Source: CAZFLY01 sp964519995 (lineage in GTDB: Bacteria > Planctomycetota > Phycisphaerae > Sedimentisphaerales > Anaerobacaceae). Taken from it: DNA of 11,654 nucleotides. Location of the stretch: assembly GCA_964519995.1 (NCBI GenBank), contig CAZFLY010000072.1:1-11654 (forward strand), read 5' to 3'. The notes under the pieces are model-generated. The model saw nothing but the letters and a program-made list of their open reading frames with translations, was not told where the DNA came from and did not search any database. Shown piece after piece: positions 6,125-11,654 of this stretch. The translations under genes and the position numbers were made by a program. Position 1 is the stretch's first letter, and each line of letters begins with the position of its first letter.

Positions 6125-6137
6125 AATATGGTATAAT
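6109..6137 (+). promoter_or_regulatory. Candidate promoter of the pilM operon
   Basis: A perfect -10 hexamer TATAAT (6132-6137) follows TGGAAA (6109-6114, four of six matches to TTGACA) at a 17-bp spacing. It lies about 70 bp before the pilM start. The -35 and upstream part overlap the first codons of mtaB, so the two divergent genes would share this region. No comparably good minus-strand promoter was seen. Confidence 0.45.
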
Positions 6138-6193
6138 CTATTTATGTTTGGAAATGTCTGCAAGTCTAACTATTGTTGGCTGGCCTATCAGGC

Positions 6194-6200
6194 GGGAGGT
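6194..6200 (+). promoter_or_regulatory. Ribosome binding site that fixes the pilM start
   Basis: GGGAGGT lies 5 bases before the ATG at 6206. The earlier ATG at 6173 in the same frame has no such site, and its extra 11 residues would precede the usual PilM opening. Confidence 0.75.
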
Positions 6201-6205
6201 ACGTT

Positions 6206-8494
6206 ATGGTACCAGCATCGGATGCGATTTGGGCGATAGAATTAGGAAACAATTCACTTAGGGCTCTGCATCTGACTGTTGCTGGCGGTGCGGTTAAGGT
6301 GCTGGGCTTTGATAATATTCAGCATGGCAAGGTCCTTACAGGAGCCGGAGTAAAAGTAGCCGAGCGAGATGAGCTCATAGCGATTAGTTTGCGAGAATTT
6401 GTACAGCGAAGTGATGTAAGGGGAGAAAATATTATTATTTCTGTTCCGAGCCAAAATAGTTTTGCACGGTTCGTGAACCTTCCACCTGTTGAGTCAAAGC
6501 GAATTCCTGAAATCGTCAAGTTCGAGGCAGTGCAACAGATTCCATTTGACATCAATGAGGTGCAATGGGACTGGCAATTAATGACGGAGATGGACAGTCC
6601 CGAAAAGAAGGTAGCTATTTTCGCCATCAAGAACGAAGTCGTTAACTCGACACTGGAGCACTTCGGCAGAGAAGATATACAGGTAAGTTACGTTCAGATG
6701 GCTCCAATGGCTTTGTATAACTATTTATTATACGATCGTCCTGACCTTGTAAATTCTGACGAGCGGGCTGTTGTTATTCTTGATGTAGGTGCGGAAAACA
6801 CAGACTTGGTTGTATGCACAAAGTCTATAGTTTGGCAGCGATGCATCGTGATGGGTGGTAATACATTTACCAAGGCGATAGCAGATGCATTTAAGCTTAC
6901 CTTTGAGAAAGCTGAAAAGCTCAAACGGACAGCTCCGGTGAGCAAGTACGCCCGGCAAATATTCCAAGCTATGAAACCGGTTTTTACGGACTTGGCCTCG
7001 GAGGTTCAGCGTTCGTTGGGTTTTTATACAAGTTCGCACGCAAATGTGAAATTTACAAAAGTTATTGCACTTGGTGGTGGTACGAAAATGCGTGGTCTGC
7101 TGAAGTATTTGCAGCAGACGTTGCAGATGCCTGTCGAACGACCGGATTCGTTTAAGAGACTTGCGATGGGACCCAGCGTCTCAGCGGCAAAGTTCCATGA
7201 GAACGTTTGTGATTTTGGAGTTGTCTACGGCCTTGGCCTACAGGGTTTGGGTCTGGCCAAGATAGAAAACAATTTGCTGCCTCGCAGTGTTGCCAGATCG
7301 ATGGCCTGGGCGAGCAAAGGCAAGTATTTCATCGCCGCAGCGTGTATGTTACTTGCGGTTTCACTTATGTGTCTGGCACGGGTTGGTATGGATAAGGTCG
7401 GCTACGCCAAGAACAATCAGCTGCGCCAGAGAATTGCCGGCGTTATTCGCGCTGCTGAGGATGCTAACACCAAGTTGCGCAGCGAGCAGGATAAAGGTTC
7501 AGTTTATCAAGCTGCTATGCAAAAGGAATTTAAGCTCTTTAAATATCGCGAAGTAATTCCGCTACTGCACGAAGTGATACTTTCGGCCTTGCCAAACACA
7601 CAGAACAATACCGAGCAAAAAGGACTTTATGAAGCCTTTGACAAGGGTGATGTGGAGGCAGTTCTGGAGATTCCACGCAAGAAGCGCAAACAGCTTTTTA
7701 TTACTAGTATGTCGGTTTATTTTTCAGATGACATTGAGACCGCCCAATTTGGTACAACAGCAATGATGAGAAGAGGTTCGGGCGCGGCGACAGAAGAATT
7801 AGGGGACTTAAGCGGCTATGAGTATGAGCAAAGGATGATGGAAATGGAAATGATGAGACAGTATAGAGGAGCTGCGGGATATTCTCCTTTAATGGGTGTG
7901 GGTGATGAAGCTGATAAGGATGCTGGATTTGTAGTAACTATAGCTGGGTACAGTCCCTACGAGGATATTGGTGAACTGTTGGATCCTATCGGAGTAGCAG
8001 AAGATCCAAGTCAATGGGGATTCGTGACTCGATTGCTTAACCTCGATGAGTTTGTTGATGGAAATAGTCCATTTAATCTGTACAAAAAGACCGACACGGC
8101 GCATTTCAAGCTTGAAAAGGGACAAGTAGATCTGGATGCAGACATGCCCACCGGTATAGGCGTGATGAAAGCGGTGGAGACAACAGTAGGTAAGACGGGC
8201 TTTCAGAACAATAAGTGGATTTTGATCGACCCTATGACTAAAGAGGTTGTCAGTAGGGTCCCGGAGTTGGACATGTACGGCAAAGAAAAGGTCAACAGAA
8301 AGGGCGAGCCTGTATATGAAATCAATGACCGTTGGTTTGTTTTGAATGCCAAATTTGTCTGGGACGATGCACCCAAGCAGGAGAGCCGACGCCCCGGCAT
8401 CCTTGACGTAGGAGGTGCTCGGCCTGGTCGCAGCAGGAGTGCTGGAGTCGGGGGCTCGCGGAGTTCTACAACGCGAACGGGGGCTATCGAATAA
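6206..8494 (+). CDS. PilM-PilN-like fusion protein, 762 aa
   Basis: Residues 1-350 are a PilM-type actin-like ATPase domain: opening AIWAIELGNNSLRALHL, phosphate-2-like ILDVGAENTDLVV near 190-203, and VIALGGGTKMRGLLKYL near 286-302. PilM is normally a cytoplasmic protein of about 350 residues that binds the INLLP motif at the N-terminus of PilN in the type IV pilus inner-membrane complex. Here the domain runs straight into I353-E-N-N-L-L-P359, a basic stretch, and a membrane helix (about 374-392). A helical segment (395-440) and about 320 more residues follow, presumably periplasmic. This reads as PilM joined to PilN. A Met/Gly/Arg-rich low-complexity insert lies near 515-572, and the tail (726-762) is Arg/Gly/Ser-rich. 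It is the first gene of a three-gene operon, with 15 bp before the next gene. The PilM call is firm; the PilN assignment rests on motif, topology and context. Confidence 0.88.
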   Translation: MVPASDAIWAIELGNNSLRALHLTVAGGAVKVLGFDNIQHGKVLTGAGVKVAERDELIAISLREFVQRSDVRGENIIISVPSQNSFARFVNLPPVESKRIPEIVKFEAVQQIPFDINEVQWDWQLMTEMDSPEKKVAIFAIKNEVVNSTLEHFGREDIQVSYVQMAPMALYNYLLYDRPDLVNSDERAVVILDVGAENTDLVVCTKSIVWQRCIVMGGNTFTKAIADAFKLTFEKAEKLKRTAPVSKYARQIFQAMKPVFTDLASEVQRSLGFYTSSHANVKFTKVIALGGGTKMRGLLKYLQQTLQMPVERPDSFKRLAMGPSVSAAKFHENVCDFGVVYGLGLQGLGLAKIENNLLPRSVARSMAWASKGKYFIAAACMLLAVSLMCLARVGMDKVGYAKNNQLRQRIAGVIRAAEDANTKLRSEQDKGSVYQAAMQKEFKLFKYREVIPLLHEVILSALPNTQNNTEQKGLYEAFDKGDVEAVLEIPRKKRKQLFITSMSVYFSDDIETAQFGTTAMMRRGSGAATEELGDLSGYEYEQRMMEMEMMRQYRGAAGYSPLMGVGDEADKDAGFVVTIAGYSPYEDIGELLDPIGVAEDPSQWGFVTRLLNLDEFVDGNSPFNLYKKTDTAHFKLEKGQVDLDADMPTGIGVMKAVETTVGKTGFQNNKWILIDPMTKEVVSRVPELDMYGKEKVNRKGEPVYEINDRWFVLNAKFVWDDAPKQESRRPGILDVGGARPGRSRSAGVGGSRSSTTRTGAIE

Positions 8495-8509
8495 ACGGGT
8501 AAAGATAAG

Positions 8510-9814
8510 ATGAAAGTGCTAAATTTCAAAGATGTTTTACAGAAGATAAGTGTTCTTAAGAACAATCCATCACTCTTAGTCTCGATTATCATAATAATAG
8601 TTGCTGTTGTTCTTTTTGCCCCTACCAGGTTGATAAGTGGAAAACTTAAGGAACAGATTAAAAAGCAGAGCATTACCGGCGCAGAAAAAATTCGGCGGAT
8701 AGATGCTGTCTCTGCTGAGCAATGGAAATTGCAGCAACAGTACCAGCAGGCCTATGCAGATGATGCAAATCAGATAGCCCTTTTAGCAAAGCAGAGTACA
8801 CAAAGAGAGCTGCTCAGTTATAAGATATTTCCTGAACCGAAAGATAAATCAGCTTTGATTTTTGAGGAGTTCGGCAAGCAGTTTCGCGATAAAGTAAAGC
8901 AGCTATTAGTCGACCTTAATGCCTCTGAAAGTCCGACAGATTCCGAGTTGGAAAGGATTCTTGAAAGGTCGGCAGGACGTTCTCGCCTTGGACGGCGCTC
9001 TACGCTCAGCGTGACGGGTGATAGAATGGGTCAAAGTTCGTATGGGCTTTTCAGCCAGCTCGATGCCACAATAGTAGATGAAGTCTGTCTGGATAAGGCA
9101 AAGTCTGGTCGTGTATATGCCAATCCGACAAATGTAGGTGGGTATGAATTCTGGGACAAATATGAGTATTCTGGTATAGATGAAGCGGTCAAGGACTGCT
9201 GGTATTGGCAGTTGGGTTACTTGATTATCGAAGATGTAATTGCAACGATAGATGCGTGTAATTCCGGCTCGAACAGCATTTTAACCTCGCCGGTCAAACG
9301 GCTTCTAAATATAGATTTTGCACTTGTCGGCAGAAGGCGGGCAGGACCCCGCCCAACCAGGGCTGTATCGAGAAGTCCGGAAGGCGATAATGAGCCAAAA
9401 TATGTTATGTCGGCTTACGATGGATTTGTTGCGCCACCTTGCACTGGAAGATTTAGCAACGATGATATAGATGTTGTGCATTTCAACGTGGCTGTCGTTG
9501 TTGTTGCGGACTCGGTTTTTCCTTTCATGAAGCAACTGTGCAGCGCCAAAGAACACAAGTTCAAGGGATTCTTTGGCGAGGGCCCGGAGCAGTCTCTCAA
9601 GCACAATCAAATAAGTATTCTGGAGAGCAACATAGAAGCGATTGACCCCAAAAATCTGGCTCATCGTCTATACCGCTATGGTGAGGATGCGGTGGTGGAA
9701 CTGAACTTGATTTGCGAATATATCTTTGACAAGGAGGGCTATGAGCAGATTAAGCCCAAAGTTGTTATAGAGGCGCTTGAGCAAGAAAAGGAAAAAACCG
9801 GCAAGCGACGATAA
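8510..9814 (+). CDS. Bitopic pilus-assembly protein in PilO/Amuc_1100 position, 434 aa
   Basis: A short cytoplasmic N-terminus precedes one membrane helix (about 20-37, NPSLLVSIIIIIVAVVLF). A charged, Gln-rich helical segment follows (43-110), likely a coiled coil. Two Arg/Gly/Ser-rich stretches lie near 154-181 (GRSRLGRRS) and 274-297. Between them LGYLIIEDVIATIDACN and SPVKRLLNIDF form the best conserved-looking core, recalling Amuc_1100-like proteins of PVC pilus-like loci. The C-terminal part is mixed alpha/beta. This topology fits PilN/PilO-type alignment-complex proteins, which have one membrane helix, a coiled coil and ferredoxin-like periplasmic domains. The start ATG lies 15 bp after the PilM-PilN stop with only a weak purine-rich site, so translation may be coupled. 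I leave the symbol blank because sequence alone does not separate PilO from the Amuc_1100 family. Confidence 0.75.
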   Translation: MKVLNFKDVLQKISVLKNNPSLLVSIIIIIVAVVLFAPTRLISGKLKEQIKKQSITGAEKIRRIDAVSAEQWKLQQQYQQAYADDANQIALLAKQSTQRELLSYKIFPEPKDKSALIFEEFGKQFRDKVKQLLVDLNASESPTDSELERILERSAGRSRLGRRSTLSVTGDRMGQSSYGLFSQLDATIVDEVCLDKAKSGRVYANPTNVGGYEFWDKYEYSGIDEAVKDCWYWQLGYLIIEDVIATIDACNSGSNSILTSPVKRLLNIDFALVGRRRAGPRPTRAVSRSPEGDNEPKYVMSAYDGFVAPPCTGRFSNDDIDVVHFNVAVVVVADSVFPFMKQLCSAKEHKFKGFFGEGPEQSLKHNQISILESNIEAIDPKNLAHRLYRYGEDAVVELNLICEYIFDKEGYEQIKPKVVIEALEQEKEKTGKRR

Positions 9815-9865
9815 TGTAGCGAAAAAGAATTAGAACCAGACTATGCATTAAAGGCGAAATGTGAG

Positions 9866-11654
9866 ATGCGGGAAATCATCAGAAAGATAGGCAGCTTCTT
9901 CGAAGAGCATATTGAGAAGATAGTGCTTGGTGTTTTGGGATTGGTGTGTTTGTGGCTTCTGATTATGTGGGTTGTTTTCAGTCCCGATGTTATCAACTAT
10001 GATGGTCAGAGATTAAGTCCGAATGAAATTGATAACTATATATACAAGCAGGTCCAAGCCCTGCAGGATAAGCTCAAGCAAGAGCCAAAACCTCTGGGGC
10101 AATATGTAGCCCGGCTCGATGGTCCGATAGATTCGAACGACCCTGTGAGGGTCGGAATATGGGGCGACCTGCGTAATGGTTTTGCTGGCCTGCTCGAATC
10201 ATCGATAATTGGTATTGATTCTACTCTTGCTTTGCCGATACCCCGGTACAGTCAGGGCGAAGTGGGTGTTAAGAGAGCTTATAAGCTACCGCAGGTTGGA
10301 GAGATTAAAGATGTAGCTGTAGAGCACATTCGTGCAGTTGCTTATGTACCTACTGTGCCTATCACTGATCAAACGCTTTATAAGGATGCTTCTCATGAGC
10401 CAAATGATATCGATTTGGTTACCGTTGAAGCGAAGGTGGATGTTGCTGATATGTACAAGAGATTTCAGAACAGTTTTACCGGGATAGATGTAAAGGAGGA
10501 ATGGCGTGACCCGTGTCTGGCCGAGCCGGTTTTTGCCGCTGTGGAGCTGCAAAGACAAGAACAGTTTGACGACGGTGCCTGGAGCGATTGGCAATGGGTG
10601 CCTCGTATCGCGATTGATCATCGCAAAAGGATGTTTGAGATCATAGAAGATGTTGACAGTCTGCCGGCCGGCGGGATAAAAGTGCGCCTGCTTCATTTTA
10701 AAGAACCTGAAGTTCGAATGGACCTGCTGCAACCGCAGCCTTATCAGATTGCCTCTGCCCAAGAAGAGTGGTTTCCACCAACACTACATAGAGAATATAT
10801 CGAACAGCGCCGAAAAGAGGCTCTGGAGGAGAAGCGTGAGGCCAGGGAGGCGGAAAAGGAGGAGAAAGAGCGTGAGCGTGACGACAGACGTAGTGAACGA
10901 CGTGGTACGATGCTTGGGAGATCGCCAGGTGGCGGAAGAGCTGGCAGTGGAGCGTCTTATGATGGATACGGGGACGCAGCGAGCCTTTATGGGGAGAGAG
11001 ATAGAAGGGGCGTGCGGGGGAGAAGTCGGAGCGATCCTAGAACAGAAACAGGAGGGCTTACGCGCGAAAACCGGTCTTTGGGAGGCTTACGTTCTCCAGG
11101 TAGACGAACACCCAGCGAGGGCGACATCGAGACAGAGTACTATATGGCAGCTACAGATGCTTCGAGGCGTCTTTCTGCCTTAGATGAAGTTTATTTAAAA
11201 TATGATGAGATTTCGCTCACTTTAGTGATCGACCTTACGAAGATGCGAGAGCCTTTGACTTTCTGGGCACACGATGACACAGTTGAGCCCGGCATGAGTT
11301 ATCGTTACAGGATTCGATTAGGTGTTTTCAATCCGGTAGCTGGGATTAACCAACACAAGGACCAGAACGATTCGCTGAATAGCCAGGTCATTTTATGGAG
11401 CGATTTCTCTGAGGTCACTGATACAGTTGTGATTCCGGAAAGACTATACGTGTTCGCAAAATCTATACAGGAGACAGCCAAGATTGTCACCGTTGAGATC
11501 TCAAAGTACGTATTAGGTTATTGGTATAGCGAGGATTTTGCGGTTAAACCTGGTGAGGTCATTGGTACACTTGTCGAGTCTGAAACACGTTCTGAAAGGA
11601 GCCGGGACCCGCGTATGGACCGCTTGATCGGACGGGGCAATATTGCTGAGCAAG
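9866..11654 (+). CDS. Third bitopic protein of the pilus-like operon, 3' end beyond window
   Basis: The frame is open from the ATG at 9866 to the right edge (596 codons, no stop), so the gene is partial. A cytoplasmic amphipathic N-terminus (REIIRKIGSFFEEHIEK) leads into one membrane helix (19-38). A mixed region follows to about 310, with VARLDGPID and IRAVAYVPTVPITD. Residues 313-346 are an almost uninterrupted Glu/Lys/Arg helix, probably a single-helix or coiled-coil spacer. Residues 347-420 are Arg/Gly/Ser-rich and disordered-looking. After 421 a second folded part begins, with MSYRYRIRLGVFNP suggesting a beta-rich domain. Context, 51 bp after the previous gene, makes it part of the same envelope complex, perhaps a PilP-like or additional scaffold protein reaching a secretin encoded downstream. 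I recognise no named family. The ribosome binding site is weak (AAAGG 11 bases before ATG). Confidence 0.8.
   Translation, partial: MREIIRKIGSFFEEHIEKIVLGVLGLVCLWLLIMWVVFSPDVINYDGQRLSPNEIDNYIYKQVQALQDKLKQEPKPLGQYVARLDGPIDSNDPVRVGIWGDLRNGFAGLLESSIIGIDSTLALPIPRYSQGEVGVKRAYKLPQVGEIKDVAVEHIRAVAYVPTVPITDQTLYKDASHEPNDIDLVTVEAKVDVADMYKRFQNSFTGIDVKEEWRDPCLAEPVFAAVELQRQEQFDDGAWSDWQWVPRIAIDHRKRMFEIIEDVDSLPAGGIKVRLLHFKEPEVRMDLLQPQPYQIASAQEEWFPPTLHREYIEQRRKEALEEKREAREAEKEEKERERDDRRSERRGTMLGRSPGGGRAGSGASYDGYGDAASLYGERDRRGVRGRSRSDPRTETGGLTRENRSLGGLRSPGRRTPSEGDIETEYYMAATDASRRLSALDEVYLKYDEISLTLVIDLTKMREPLTFWAHDDTVEPGMSYRYRIRLGVFNPVAGINQHKDQNDSLNSQVILWSDFSEVTDTVVIPERLYVFAKSIQETAKIVTVEISKYVLGYWYSEDFAVKPGEVIGTLVESETRSERSRDPRMDRLIGRGNIAEQ

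Noticed and set aside
8203..8673. 156-codon minus-strand open frame across the junction of the first two pilus-operon genes
   Set aside because: It is antisense to two real genes and its hydrophobic stretch mirrors the membrane helix codons of the second gene.
10286..10762. 158-codon minus-strand open frame opposite the third pilus-operon gene
   Set aside because: No recognisable motif; fully antisense to a better-supported gene.
10749..11183. 144-codon plus-strand open frame
   Set aside because: It is a shadow of the 9866-11654 gene, whose frame is open throughout and has a membrane helix and domain structure. The Arg/Gly-rich stretch keeps alternative frames open.

Overview
This looks like a chromosomal segment from a bacterium of the Planctomycetota/PVC group, possibly Phycisphaerae-like. 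The evidence is indirect: a long PilM-type protein fused to a membrane segment and followed by two large single-pass membrane proteins, an arrangement resembling PVC pilus-like (Amuc_1100-type) loci; a double zinc-ribbon protein ending in a CFI-box-like domain; and AT-rich intergenic DNA full of short degenerate tandem repeats. No rRNA, tRNA, CRISPR array, transposase or integrase was seen. The taxonomic call is an inference.

Layout. Positions 1-751 hold two identical 358-bp tandem units plus the first 35 bp of a third. Each unit is built from perfect hairpins and two nested minisatellites. Positions 767-3502 carry four small minus-strand genes: an unrecognised 254-aa protein, a PD-(D/E)XK nuclease-like protein, a zinc-ribbon/CFI-box protein, and a small multi-pass membrane protein whose ribosome binding site lies in a predicted hairpin. 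Positions 3503-4750 are about 1.25 kb without a credible gene but with several distinct repeats: a GC-rich hairpin, a 7-bp array, a 15-bp array, a 10-bp-phased T-tract region, and diverged copies of the 3' end of the next gene. Positions 4751-6124 (minus) encode MtaB, a tRNA methylthiotransferase. From 6206 to the right edge (plus) runs a three-gene operon for the inner-membrane platform of a type IV pilus or type II secretion-like machine: a PilM-PilN-like fusion, a PilO/Amuc_1100-position protein, and a third bitopic protein that runs off the window.

How the genes work together. In type IV pilus systems, actin-like PilM sits in the cytoplasm and binds a short INLLP-type motif at the N-terminus of PilN. 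PilN and PilO are bitopic proteins that link across the periplasm to the secretin. Here the PilM domain runs directly into an NNLLP motif and a transmembrane helix, so ligand and receptor appear to be one polypeptide. The next two genes each have one N-terminal membrane helix and a large extracytoplasmic part. All three proteins carry Arg/Gly/Ser-rich low-complexity inserts. MtaB acts on tRNA and is probably only a physical neighbour, divergently transcribed from an 81-bp gap. The minus-strand accessory genes have no demonstrated link to the pilus operon.
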